This document shows, one piece after another, positions 36,261 through 45,615 of a stretch of DNA of 64,000 bases; positions within the stretch are counted from its first letter, which is position 1, and each line of letters begins with the position of its first letter. The DNA is from Pseudoalteromonas fuliginea. Its GTDB lineage: Bacteria > Pseudomonadota > Gammaproteobacteria > Enterobacterales > Alteromonadaceae. The DNA lies in assembly GCF_000690055.1 (NCBI RefSeq), contig NZ_JJNZ01000010.1, positions 25,256-89,255 on the forward strand. Direction: 5' to 3'. The notes below the pieces were generated by a model, which was given only the letters and a program-made list of their open reading frames with translations, had not been told where the DNA came from and ran no database searches. The position numbers and the translations under genes were made by a program.

Positions 36261-37844
36261 GTGGACGATATACATTTGCTGTACAAATTACTACCTGCAC
36301 TTAATCTAAGGTTACTCATTCTGCTTTTAGCATTTTCTGCTTCGTTGAGCACTCTAGTAAGTAGTTTTTATTCTACTTATCAAGTGCAAAAAGAGCAGTT
36401 AATGAATTACACACTAAAAAGCAATTATGCTTATGCAAATAAGTTGGCTTCGGCAACCGATAATTTTTTAGAAGCTGCAATGCAGCAACTTACTTATTCA
36501 GCAAAAATAATAGAGCAAGAAATAAATAATGAAAAATTATTGAAAGAAGAAGTAACCAGATTAAATTTACAAACAAATAGTTTTAATTCTGTAGTGATAA
36601 ACAAGAACGGTATTATTGCAGCGACGTCTCCTGTTTTACCGCAAATAATGGAGCAAACAATTTCTTCTCCAGGCGCAATACAAGCATTGAAAGAAAAGCG
36701 CCCGCTCATTAGTAAACCTTATATGTCAGCCGCAGGTAATTTGATAATTTTTATTTCCCATCCGTTATTTGACAATGCAGGGAATTATTTAGGCTATCTT
36801 GGTGGATCTCTTTATTTAAAAGAGCGCAGCATTTTGAATGATTTACTGGATCAACATTATTACGATGAAGGGACACATATATATGTGGTCGATTCTTATA
36901 AACGCATACTTTATCATCCGGATCATATTCGTATCGGCACCTATGTAAATAATAACGCAATTATAGATGATGTTATTAATGGAAAAGGAGGGATTGCGAA
37001 TGTTAAAAGCAGCCAAAATGTTGAGATGCTAGCAGGCTACGCCCCAGTAAAAAAAGCACATTGGGGAGTTATTGCGCAACGTCCAGTTAAAAATACCTTA
37101 GCCTCACTTGATACATTGATTATAGAAGTTATCAAACGTACGTTACCAATGGCGGTTATTACTTTTATACTTATAGGCTTTTTTGCTCATTTTATTTCTA
37201 GGCCGCTTAAACAACTCGCAAACAAAGTAAATACACTTGATAACCCGGCTAGTTTTGAAAATTTTGAGAATATAAAAGCATGGTATTTTGAAAGCCAGAG
37301 GTTAAAGCTTGCCATGTTAAAAGGTGTGAGTATTTTACAAACTCAAATAGGCCAATTACGCCATGATGCACAAACAGACCCACTTACAGGGGCGCATAAC
37401 CGCAGAAGTTTAAACGGATTACTTAATCAACTTATGCTTAAGCAAATTCCATTTGCAATATTGGAAATTGATATCGATTTTTTCAAGCGTGTAAATGATA
37501 CCTTTGGCCACCATAAAGGTGATGAAGCACTAAAAACACTCACCGATATTATAAAAAAACTATCCAGAAAGGATGATGTTGTAGCGCGTATTGGTGGTGA
37601 AGAGTTTGTACTCATATTACCAAATGAAGACAGCGAAAGTGCTTTTAAAATAGCGGAACGACTACGAACAACCGTTGCCTCAACAAACATGGACATTATT
37701 GGATTTATTACTATTTCTATAGGTATTGCAACCTGGCCTGAGCACAGTAACGATATAGACCAAGTGTACAAATATGCGGATAAAGCACTTTATTACGCTA
37801 AAGATCACGGCCGAAACTGCTGTGTAATAGCTGATAAAAATTAA
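36261..37844 (+). CDS. Membrane diguanylate cyclase with Cache sensor domain
   Basis: The 527-residue protein starts at GTG. An N-terminal membrane helix (about 12-35) is followed by a periplasmic dCache-type sensor (about 40-285) and a second helix near 290-315. A GGDEF domain ends the protein: TDPLTGAHNRRS, intact GGEEF active site in ARIGGEEFVL, and an RKDD that fits the RxxD inhibitory site five residues upstream. It is predicted to make cyclic di-GMP in response to a periplasmic ligand. It is monocistronic, with the next gene on the other strand. Confidence 0.93.
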   Translation: MDDIHLLYKLLPALNLRLLILLLAFSASLSTLVSSFYSTYQVQKEQLMNYTLKSNYAYANKLASATDNFLEAAMQQLTYSAKIIEQEINNEKLLKEEVTRLNLQTNSFNSVVINKNGIIAATSPVLPQIMEQTISSPGAIQALKEKRPLISKPYMSAAGNLIIFISHPLFDNAGNYLGYLGGSLYLKERSILNDLLDQHYYDEGTHIYVVDSYKRILYHPDHIRIGTYVNNNAIIDDVINGKGGIANVKSSQNVEMLAGYAPVKKAHWGVIAQRPVKNTLASLDTLIIEVIKRTLPMAVITFILIGFFAHFISRPLKQLANKVNTLDNPASFENFENIKAWYFESQRLKLAMLKGVSILQTQIGQLRHDAQTDPLTGAHNRRSLNGLLNQLMLKQIPFAILEIDIDFFKRVNDTFGHHKGDEALKTLTDIIKKLSRKDDVVARIGGEEFVLILPNEDSESAFKIAERLRTTVASTNMDIIGFITISIGIATWPEHSNDIDQVYKYADKALYYAKDHGRNCCVIADKN

Positions 37845-37866
37845 CGACTTATAGAACCATCAGTAT

Positions 37867-38367
37867 TTAAAATTGGGTTTCTATAGGTGAGTAATTTACG
37901 GATACTTCGACATTTTTTACATCAGAATAAGCACTCAATGATTTAGCAACGGCTTTTATATTATCGTCTTGAGTGACTAGTAACATATAGTTATGCGCAG
38001 TCGAGCGTATTAAATTAAAGTTGTTGGCTAAATCCTTTGGTACAAAATCAGATGCAAGCGTAAGAACAAGTGTTCCTGTAACGACCCCTTTTTGTTGCAT
38101 CGTTTGGTTAAAAACAATATCCCCCTTTTTCAATACCTCTGAGTTAAAAATCAATTTATCGCCTGATGACATAATGCTATTTGCTTGCAGATGTATTTTT
38201 TGGCTAACATCTTCTACTGCCGTTTTATTTTTTATGCTGACCTGTGTTGGAGTTTGAGGCTCAGACTGTTGTACGGCTGCAGCAGCTGGCTCTTTGCTGT
38301 TATTACAGGCAGTCAAAGTGCCTGAAGCAGTTAATATTAATGCAATTATTAAATACGGCGGTTTCAT
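37867..38367 (-). CDS. Small lipoprotein of unknown function
   Basis: The 166-residue protein has a lipobox signal (MKPPYLIIALILTASGTLTAC). A low-complexity Ala/Gln/Pro linker (about 24-45) and a C-terminal globular region follow, with repeated hydrophobic-strand character. I do not recognise a family. It lies tail to tail with the diguanylate cyclase gene and divergent from the M36 protease gene. Confidence 0.8.
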   Translation of the reverse strand: MKPPYLIIALILTASGTLTACNNSKEPAAAAVQQSEPQTPTQVSIKNKTAVEDVSQKIHLQANSIMSSGDKLIFNSEVLKKGDIVFNQTMQQKGVVTGTLVLTLASDFVPKDLANNFNLIRSTAHNYMLLVTQDDNIKAVAKSLSAYSDVKNVEVSVNYSPIETQF

Positions 38368-38500
38368 ATTTTTACCTTTTTATTATACAAGATAGAGTTT
38401 TTTAGCTTTTTTTTTACACGACTTATTGCTACTGTCATTTGGTATTACATTTAAAATACATTTAATAAACAAAAATTACAAAATATAAACAGGGTGTTTT

Positions 38501-41500
38501 ATGTCTAATTTCAAACTAACCACAGTAGCAACAATTGTTGCAGCTACTTTATCCGCAGGACAACTAACCGCAGCTGAATCAGCGCAATACTTTGATGTAA
38601 CTGCAAACTCTCAAACTCAAGCAATAACACCAGCGGCAATGCAGCAACGCGCACTAGCTGAGCGAACGACAGTATCTGGTCATCGTTCTATTTATGACAA
38701 ACAATTGGGTAAAGCCACATTTTTATGGCAAGCGGTGGGGCAAAAGGCGCCAAATATGTCGCTTATTGAGCCTGCAAAACGAAACCAATATGCAGCGGAT
38801 CTTTATTTAGAATCTCTAACTGGTATTAGCAGTCAGAAAAGCACAATATCATCAGCAGTAATGACTGATTTGCATGAGCAAAAGCGAGGCTCAATAGTCG
38901 CAAAGTATAAACAGCAGGTTCATGGTATTGATGTTTTTAATCGTGAATTCAACTTAATAATGGATAAAGAGTTTAACCTTGTGGCTGGCTCTGGTTATTT
39001 TGCGGATACGTCGTCAGCTGAAAAATCATTTGCGGCTCTGAGTGGCTTTGTAAATGCTGAGCAAAGCATTCAATCTGCACTTTTGGAATTGGCTGGTATT
39101 AATGCATCGCTTCGTAAGATTGGCGACGAAGGTGGATATGCTAAATATCAGGCCACCTCAGGTGATGATTCTAAAATTATATTAGGTGAACCCCGCGCGA
39201 AGAAAGTATTTTTTGAAGTCGCAGGACAATTAGAGTCAGCATATTATGTTGAAGTCGAAGTTGCGGATAAAAATGCGCTTGAAAGCGACTATTATAGCTA
39301 TGTAATTGGCACTCAAAATAACAAAGTTTATTTTAAGAAAGACTTGAAATCACATGCAGCCGACTTTAATTATCGCGTGTATGCTAATCAAGATGGCTAC
39401 CCAATGGAAAGCCCTCATGGTGATGTAATTCCAGCTGATGGGCCTGATCAAGTTGATGAAACTGAAATTTTAGACGCGCCAATGGTTGCGTTATCTTATT
39501 ACAGTAAATTAAGCACAATGGATCCATGGTTAGCTGATGATGCTACGACTACATCGGGCAACAATGTATTTGCTTATGCTGATGTTGTTGCGCCACAAGA
39601 TTTTAGTGAAGGCGACTTTACAGCTGACACCACAGCCGATCTGACATTTGATTATCCGTACCAAGTAGATCAAGTTGCTAATAGTTACGCTAATCGAAAA
39701 GCCGCAATTGTTAATTTATTTTATATGAATAACTTTTTACATGATTTTTTCTACGATCACGGCTTTGATGAAACATCAAATGTTGCGCAGCTATCTAATT
39801 TTGAACGTGGAGGCATAGAAGGCGATCCAATTGAAGCACAAGCGCAGGATAATTCAGGACGTAACAATGCCAATATGTCGACACCTGCAGATGGTGCAAG
39901 CCCTCGTATGCAAATGTATTTATACAATAGTAAAGATGCACAAGTCGGTGTTGATTTTGGTATTACAGTTACTTCGCATGCGACTTTAGGTTTATTAGAT
40001 TCAACACAAGAGTCAGGCTTTGGTCAATATCAATTTAGTGATATTAAAGGGGATGTTGTTCGCTTAGACGATGGTAATACAGCCGATTCAACAAGTATTA
40101 ATGATGGGTGTGAGCCTGCTATAAATGCCGCAGATCTTGCAGGTAAAATAGCGTTAGTCGATCGCGGCTCATGTTCTTTCACAATTAAAGTAAAAAATGC
40201 ACAAAATGCGGGCGCAATAGCAGCAATTGTTGTGAATAATGACCCAGACACAGATGAGCCAGCGCCAATGGGCGGTGAAGATGATGCAGTTACTATTCCA
40301 AATATGGGATTAAATTACGCTGATGGTCATGCTATGTATGACTTAATGGCTGCGGGCGATACTGTTTCTGTAGATATGTTTACTAAAGCAACATTAAAAG
40401 ATGGTACGTTTGATAATGGTATTATTGCTCATGAGTGGGGACACTATATCAGTAACCGTTTAGTGGGTAACTCATCTGGTTTAATTAACTTCCAAGGTCG
40501 CGCAATGGGCGAGGGTTGGGGGGACTTCCATTCACTCATGTTTATTGCTAAAGCTGATGATATTAACATTACAGGCAATGATAAATTCCAAAAGGCATAT
40601 GGTAGCGGTACATTTGTAGAGGACTTTTATTACGGTATTCGTCGCGTACCTTACTCAACTGATACCGAAGTAAATGCATTATCATTCCGCCATATTACAG
40701 AAAATGCAGGCGCTGATATTGGAATTACACCAACAAGCGTAGCTTCGCCACATGCCGCAGGCGAAATTTGGGCAACGATGTTATGGGAAAGTTATGTAGC
40801 ATTAATTAACGAGCATGGTTTTGAGGAAGCTCAAAACCGCATGGCTGACTACCTTGTTGCTGGCTATAAATTAACGCCAGTAGCTCCGCTTTACACTGAA
40901 GCGCGTGATGCCATCTTAGCTGCTGCTTATGCTGTTGAACCTGCCGATTATAAATTAATTTTAGGAGCATTTGCTAAGCGTGGCATGGGATTAGGAGCTG
41001 AATCGCCAGAGCGTTTCAGTGATGATTTAACGGGGGTTGTTGAATCTGATAAATCTGAGCTTGCTACATTCGCGTTAAGCGACGTGATAGTTAATAACGC
41101 ATATAACGGTGCTGAGCTTGGTTATTGTACTAACGATAATATTCTAGATAAAGGTGAAACAGGTTCTATTAGTGTAAGCATTGTTAACCGTGGTAGTGAA
41201 ACCTTAACAGGGACTAAAGCGCAGTTAACGGTAATCAGCGATCATGATGTAACACTTGAAAATGATGGGTTAGTTACCTTTGCTGAAACAGCACCATTTG
41301 CAATATCAACAAGTGACGCTATCACTATTACTTTAAATGATGCAGGCACCGCTGAAACATTAGAAATAGCAGTAACCTTCCCTGAGCTTGAAACGGATGA
41401 TGATATTGTTGAAGCACTAGAAGATTCAATTTCATTCACTGTAAATATAGATTTTGAAGATGAAGCACCTGTCAGTGCTACTGTTTCAGATGATATGGAA

Positions 41501-42520
41501 GTGTCGGCTGCCTCATTATTTGATTTAAACGAAAATGTAATGTTTGGTGGGGATGCTGCTATCGGTACGCAGAGCATGGATAACAGTGGCAATATAACCA
41601 CTTTTGATGCTGCGGGCTTTGGCTTAGGCGCTCAGGCAATGTTTTTAAATAACAATAGCTTCCAAACTGATGTGGCGGTTGAGTCTAAATCGTTTGAAAT
41701 AGGTTACTCAGGTGATTTTGAAATATCATTTTGGCACCTTTACCTCATTGAAGAGAATTGGGATGGTGGTGTTGTAGAAATTAGTGTTAATGATGGCGAG
41801 TGGACGGATGTAACGCAAGTGGGTGGGGAATTTAGTGTTGGTTATAACGGCCCACTAATTGAAAATACCTCTCAAGCACTCCAAGAGCGAAATACATTTA
41901 CAGGACGTAATATTCAAGACGATGGGGCTTTTGGCAACTACGAAACAATTAATTTTGGCGATGCTTTAAATGGCAACCAAGCTAAAATTCGTTTCCGTAT
42001 TTCATCTGATTCGGCTGTTGCTGATTTTGGTTGGTGGATTGATAATCTAACAATGTCTAACGTGTTATCGCCTGTATTCTCCAAAGTAGTCGCAGGAGAC
42101 GCTGCAACATCATGTGATAACGCGATGCCATTGTTACTTGTTGAGAGTGATTCAGCAGAAATAACTGAATCTGGCACTGGCACTATTACAGCGACTGCCA
42201 CAGATAGAAATGGTGATGCATTAACTTATGCTTGGACGCAAGTTAGTGGTACAGCGGCAACACTGTCGGGTATAGATACAGCAATATTGACTTTCACACC
42301 TGGCTCTATAAATGCAGATGAAGAACTTGTATTTGAGGTTGCGGTAAGTGATGGGACGACAACTGTAGCTCAGCAAAGTACAGTAATGGTAAAAAATGAA
42401 GCTGTTCCTGTAGTACCTGTAACCGAGAAGAAATCTAGCGGTGGTAGTGTTGGCTTTATTGCTTTATTACTTACCCCATTAGTGTGGTTTAACAGACGTC
42501 GTAAAAACGTTAGTAAATAA
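38501..42520 (+). CDS. Secreted M36 (fungalysin) metallopeptidase with PA domain and C-terminal sorting tail
   Basis: The 1339-residue protein has a signal peptide of about 25 residues and an FTP-type propeptide (about 80-230). The M36 catalytic domain has zinc motif HEWGH at 644-648 and a downstream Glu in MGEGWGDFHS. A protease-associated domain is inserted just before the active site (about 540-625, LVDRGSCSFTIKVKNAQNAG). A CARDB-like segment and a jelly-roll-like segment (about 1010-1190) come next, then a PKD/REJ-like domain with YAWTQVSG. The tail is SSGGSVGF, a hydrophobic helix and RRRK, the layout of GlyGly-CTERM (rhombosortase-processed, type II secreted) proteins. A terminator follows. 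Confidence 0.92.
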   Translation: MSNFKLTTVATIVAATLSAGQLTAAESAQYFDVTANSQTQAITPAAMQQRALAERTTVSGHRSIYDKQLGKATFLWQAVGQKAPNMSLIEPAKRNQYAADLYLESLTGISSQKSTISSAVMTDLHEQKRGSIVAKYKQQVHGIDVFNREFNLIMDKEFNLVAGSGYFADTSSAEKSFAALSGFVNAEQSIQSALLELAGINASLRKIGDEGGYAKYQATSGDDSKIILGEPRAKKVFFEVAGQLESAYYVEVEVADKNALESDYYSYVIGTQNNKVYFKKDLKSHAADFNYRVYANQDGYPMESPHGDVIPADGPDQVDETEILDAPMVALSYYSKLSTMDPWLADDATTTSGNNVFAYADVVAPQDFSEGDFTADTTADLTFDYPYQVDQVANSYANRKAAIVNLFYMNNFLHDFFYDHGFDETSNVAQLSNFERGGIEGDPIEAQAQDNSGRNNANMSTPADGASPRMQMYLYNSKDAQVGVDFGITVTSHATLGLLDSTQESGFGQYQFSDIKGDVVRLDDGNTADSTSINDGCEPAINAADLAGKIALVDRGSCSFTIKVKNAQNAGAIAAIVVNNDPDTDEPAPMGGEDDAVTIPNMGLNYADGHAMYDLMAAGDTVSVDMFTKATLKDGTFDNGIIAHEWGHYISNRLVGNSSGLINFQGRAMGEGWGDFHSLMFIAKADDINITGNDKFQKAYGSGTFVEDFYYGIRRVPYSTDTEVNALSFRHITENAGADIGITPTSVASPHAAGEIWATMLWESYVALINEHGFEEAQNRMADYLVAGYKLTPVAPLYTEARDAILAAAYAVEPADYKLILGAFAKRGMGLGAESPERFSDDLTGVVESDKSELATFALSDVIVNNAYNGAELGYCTNDNILDKGETGSISVSIVNRGSETLTGTKAQLTVISDHDVTLENDGLVTFAETAPFAISTSDAITITLNDAGTAETLEIAVTFPELETDDDIVEALEDSISFTVNIDFEDEAPVSATVSDDMEVSAASLFDLNENVMFGGDAAIGTQSMDNSGNITTFDAAGFGLGAQAMFLNNNSFQTDVAVESKSFEIGYSGDFEISFWHLYLIEENWDGGVVEISVNDGEWTDVTQVGGEFSVGYNGPLIENTSQALQERNTFTGRNIQDDGAFGNYETINFGDALNGNQAKIRFRISSDSAVADFGWWIDNLTMSNVLSPVFSKVVAGDAATSCDNAMPLLLVESDSAEITESGTGTITATATDRNGDALTYAWTQVSGTAATLSGIDTAILTFTPGSINADEELVFEVAVSDGTTTVAQQSTVMVKNEAVPVVPVTEKKSSGGSVGFIALLLTPLVWFNRRRKNVSK

Positions 42521-42539
42521 GTTTAAATAAACGTTATTT

Positions 42540-42571
42540 AAAAGCCCCTGAATTTATTCAGGGGCTTTTTT
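42540..42571 (+). terminator. Intrinsic terminator of the M36 protease gene
   Basis: A 13-bp stem, AAAAGCCCCTGAA / TTCAGGGGCTTTT, has loop TTTA and is followed by a T-run. Confidence 0.92.
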
Positions 42572-42580
42572 ATTTGATTA

Positions 42581-42738
42581 ATACCAATCTGCTTATATAT
42601 GGGGACTATTTAACGTTAAGAAAATTACGCTAGAACTAGGCAAAAGTTTTTGTATCTATGTTCTAAATAAAAATTTTTAACGACGTTATAGTGCAATTTA
42701 ATTCGTTAAATTGATCAAAGATTTATGTAGGTTGGTAT
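42581..42738. mobile_element. Repeat-C element, near-complete copy (158 bp)
   Basis: ATACCAATCTG on the left and the inverted GTTGGTAT on the right bound a non-coding body containing TTAACGTTAAG, TAACGACGTTATAG and CAAAGATTTATG. Other copies lie at 32318 (fragment) and 51417 (opposite orientation). It sits between the M36 terminator and the thermostable-hemolysin gene and may carry part of that gene's promoter region. Confidence 0.72.
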
Positions 42739-42807
42739 AATATTTATTTTCTTAAGTTTTCTTTAAGTTTCGCTCGCTAAGTTACAAACATACACTTTAT
42801 ATGAGCG

Positions 42808-43467
42808 ATGTTTATGCAATTAGCACACCTACCTTCATCACCCGTTTATATTGAAAATAACTCACGCTTTGTTAGTGCTCGCATTAATGATGAGCATAGA
42901 AGTGCGTTAGAAAACACAGTTAAAGAAGGGTTTTTAGTCGCTTATAACGCCACGCTTACCTCTTTTATGCCATTACTTTGCCAATACACGACAAACGAAG
43001 GGCAGTGCACATTGGGTTTAAGGCAAGCAACAGCACCTCTATTTATAGAGCAATACTTAGCACAGCCCATTGAGTATTTTTTACCTGAGCCTACACAGCG
43101 TAATAAAGTATTTGAGCTTGGCAATCTATGCTCTACACATCGCAAAGCAACGCTTGGGCATTTTATTGTTGTTAATGAAGCCCTGCAAAGTGTAGGAGCA
43201 AAACATTTAGTATTTTGCGCCACTAAAAAAGTACGTGCGCTGCTACGCTTATTAGGCGTTAATTGTACTGAAATTGCTGTGGCAAACAGTTTTGTTGTTG
43301 AGCATCCGCTGAGTTGGGGAAGTTACTACGCTAATCAGCCTACCGTATGCGTTGTGAGTTTAGATCAAGCTCACCAACAAGTATTAAATACCCCAATGCT
43401 TTTTAGTTTGATGCAGCAAAACCACTCAAATATCAATTCTTTGGTAAATGCGTTGGTGAATGTATGA
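42808..43467 (+). CDS. Thermostable-hemolysin-family protein (GNAT-like fold expected)
   Basis: The 219-residue cytosolic protein lacks a signal peptide. Features of the T_hemolysin family (named after Vibrio delta-VPH) are the LRQATAPLFIEQYL segment, VFELGNLCSTHRKA near 110 and a C-terminal 'ATKKVRALLRLLG' region. The layout resembles acyltransferases of the GNAT/autoinducer-synthase type, so an enzymatic role in acyl transfer is more likely here than haemolysis; this is inference. Its stop overlaps the AMP-ligase start by 4 bp, the first of a chain of coupled genes. Confidence 0.82.
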   Translation: MFMQLAHLPSSPVYIENNSRFVSARINDEHRSALENTVKEGFLVAYNATLTSFMPLLCQYTTNEGQCTLGLRQATAPLFIEQYLAQPIEYFLPEPTQRNKVFELGNLCSTHRKATLGHFIVVNEALQSVGAKHLVFCATKKVRALLRLLGVNCTEIAVANSFVVEHPLSWGSYYANQPTVCVVSLDQAHQQVLNTPMLFSLMQQNHSNINSLVNALVNV

Positions 43468-44933
43468 ATTACTATAATACCCATGCAATATCGCCATTAA
43501 TTATTGCCCACAATAAAGAGCAAACACTTGAAATTAACGGTGGTGAGTTTAACCAGCAAATACAAAAAGTAGTAAAAATACTACATAGCTTTAACGGCAA
43601 ATGTATCGCTTATAAGCTCGATAATACGCCAGCTTGGTTTGTTATTGATGCCGCTACTGCGGTTTCTAATAAAGTGGCTGTGCCAATAGCTCACTTTTTT
43701 AGTGAGCAACAAACTCAATATGTACTAGCGCAATGCGGCGCTAATATATTTATGAGCGACACACCAAACCCTTTACTCGGGGAGCCGACTGCATCAATTA
43801 CTTTATTTGAGTGTTACACATTATATATTTACGAAATCGTTGTAGCTAACCCCGTCAGTTATTTTCCAGATACTCAAAAAGTAACGTTTACGTCAGGATC
43901 GACTGGGCAACCAAAGGGCGTGTGTTTATCTGCAAATAGCCAAATGCAGGTAGCTCAATCTCTGTGCGATAAAATTAATATTAAAAAGCCTGTTCATTTA
44001 TGTTTATTGCCGCTTGCTGTATTGCTTGAAAATATAGCCGGTGTGTATGCCCCTTTAAAAAGTGGCGGTACAGTGCATTTAATGCCGTTAAATGAATTAG
44101 GCTTTGTTGGTACTGCATTAAAACAGCCCGCACAGTTTATAGCTGCGATTGATAAAGTTAAGCCAAATACGCTTATTTTAGTGCCTGAACTATTAGCATG
44201 CTTAGTTACTTTTGCAGAAGATGGGTGGCAACCGCCTAGTTCGTTACAGTTTATTGCAGTAGGTGGTGCGCTTGTCAGCGAAATGCTAATAGTAAAAGCG
44301 CGTAGCTTAAACTTACCGGTGTACCAAGGGTATGGTCTATCTGAAGCCGCATCGGTTGTCAGCTTAAACACGCCAACAAACGATAATCTTCACAGTGCAG
44401 GAACAGTGCTTCCACACCTTCAAACCAAAATTGAAGACGGCCAGCTGTTCATAAAAGGTGAGATATTTTTAGGTTATTTGAATCACCCACCGCATGATAA
44501 AAACCACTGGTATGCCACCGGTGATCTAGTCGAGCAGCGTCAAAATACTTTATTTATAAAAGGCCGATTAAAAAATCTAATTATTACCAGCATGGGGCGC
44601 AACATCAGTGCCGAGTGGCCTGAATCACTATTACTCAGTCAAAGCGGTATTTTACAAGCGGTTGTGTTTGGTGAGGGGCGACCTTTTCTCAGTGCCATTA
44701 TTTACGCCGATTCAAAGCTATGTAACCCCGAGTTAGCTCAATATATTAACGCAATTAATAAACAACTGCCCGATTATGCACGCATTCAAAAATGGCATCG
44801 TTTAGCGGCTCCGTTGAGTGTGCAACAAGGGTTGTTAACTACAAATAATCGCCCAAAACGAATGGCAATTAGCCAACAGTATCATGACGTTTTTGAGCAA
44901 TTTTATCAATTTGGAGAAGTAATTAATGAGTGA
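43464..44933 (+). CDS. AMP-dependent acyl ligase/synthetase
   Basis: The 489-residue ANL-superfamily enzyme has P-loop FTSGSTGQPKG, YQGYGLSEAA, YATGDLVE and a hinge near KGRLKNLIITSMGRNIS. The ending LLTTNNRPKR is the usual place of the C-terminal catalytic Lys. The form resembles long-chain acyl-CoA or acyl-ACP synthetases rather than NRPS domains. It presumably activates a carboxylic acid for the neighbouring acyltransferase-like protein. Overlaps of 4 bp and 8 bp with its neighbours indicate translational coupling. Confidence 0.88.
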   Translation: MNYYNTHAISPLIIAHNKEQTLEINGGEFNQQIQKVVKILHSFNGKCIAYKLDNTPAWFVIDAATAVSNKVAVPIAHFFSEQQTQYVLAQCGANIFMSDTPNPLLGEPTASITLFECYTLYIYEIVVANPVSYFPDTQKVTFTSGSTGQPKGVCLSANSQMQVAQSLCDKINIKKPVHLCLLPLAVLLENIAGVYAPLKSGGTVHLMPLNELGFVGTALKQPAQFIAAIDKVKPNTLILVPELLACLVTFAEDGWQPPSSLQFIAVGGALVSEMLIVKARSLNLPVYQGYGLSEAASVVSLNTPTNDNLHSAGTVLPHLQTKIEDGQLFIKGEIFLGYLNHPPHDKNHWYATGDLVEQRQNTLFIKGRLKNLIITSMGRNISAEWPESLLLSQSGILQAVVFGEGRPFLSAIIYADSKLCNPELAQYINAINKQLPDYARIQKWHRLAAPLSVQQGLLTTNNRPKRMAISQQYHDVFEQFYQFGEVINE

Positions 44934-45615
44934 TTTTTTTAACATCCTTAAAGAGCAAACGACGCAAGAGCAAGATTACTTACTCGCAGCGCCTATTATT
45001 CAGCGTGTTTTTAAAGGCGAAGCATCACTTGAAGAATACGCCTCGTTTTTAGCGCAAGCGTACCACCATGTTAAGCACACCGTGCCATTAATGATGTCGG
45101 TTGGTGCACGATTAACCGACGATCAAGAATGGTTGCGCGAAGCCGTCGCAGAATATATTGAAGAAGAAATTGGCCACCAAGAGTGGGTACTTAACGATAT
45201 TGCAGCCTGCGGTTTTGATAAAGAAACCGTACGGTGTAGTCAGCCACAATTTGCCACTGAAATGATGGTGTCTTATGCGTACGACTCTATTGCTCGTAAA
45301 AACCCATTGAGCTTTTTTGGTATGGTACATGTGCTTGAAGGGACGTCCATTGCACTTGCAGATGGTGCCGCTTCAAATATTGCAAACGCTGTGGGCTTAC
45401 CTCAAAAAGCATTTAGTTATTTAACGTCCCATGGTGCGCTTGATGTAGAGCACGTAAAGTTTTTTGAAAACCTAATGAATCAAATAACAGACGAGGCAGA
45501 TCAACAAGCCATACTCCATGGGGCAAAGCGCTTTTATCGTTTATATGGCGATATATTTCGTGGTTTGGATGATGAGCCTTTTTTTAAAGCCAATATACAA
45601 GGCAAGCAGGCATGA
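44926..45615 (+). CDS. TenA/haem-oxygenase-like putative metal-dependent oxidase
   Basis: This is a 229-residue all-helical protein of the TenA/'iron-containing redox enzyme' group. Potential metal ligands are spread as in haem-oxygenase-like diiron oxidases: AYHHVKHT near 45, EYIEEEIGHQEW (about 74-85), the Glu of VLEGTS near 138 and HGALDVEHVKFFE near 165. Thiaminase-type TenA proteins lack this EExxxH/DxxxH pattern. Such oxidases desaturate, cleave or decarboxylate acyl substrates, which fits the ligase encoded upstream. The substrate is unknown. Confidence 0.82.
   Translation: MSDFFNILKEQTTQEQDYLLAAPIIQRVFKGEASLEEYASFLAQAYHHVKHTVPLMMSVGARLTDDQEWLREAVAEYIEEEIGHQEWVLNDIAACGFDKETVRCSQPQFATEMMVSYAYDSIARKNPLSFFGMVHVLEGTSIALADGAASNIANAVGLPQKAFSYLTSHGALDVEHVKFFENLMNQITDEADQQAILHGAKRFYRLYGDIFRGLDDEPFFKANIQGKQA

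Noticed and set aside
42808..43467. Secreted haemolysin toxin
   Set aside because: There is no signal peptide, and the gene is translationally coupled to metabolic enzyme genes; the family name is kept only as a label.
44926..45615. TenA thiaminase II of thiamine salvage
   Set aside because: The metal-ligand-like Glu/His pattern and the gene context do not fit TenA, and no thiamine genes are near.
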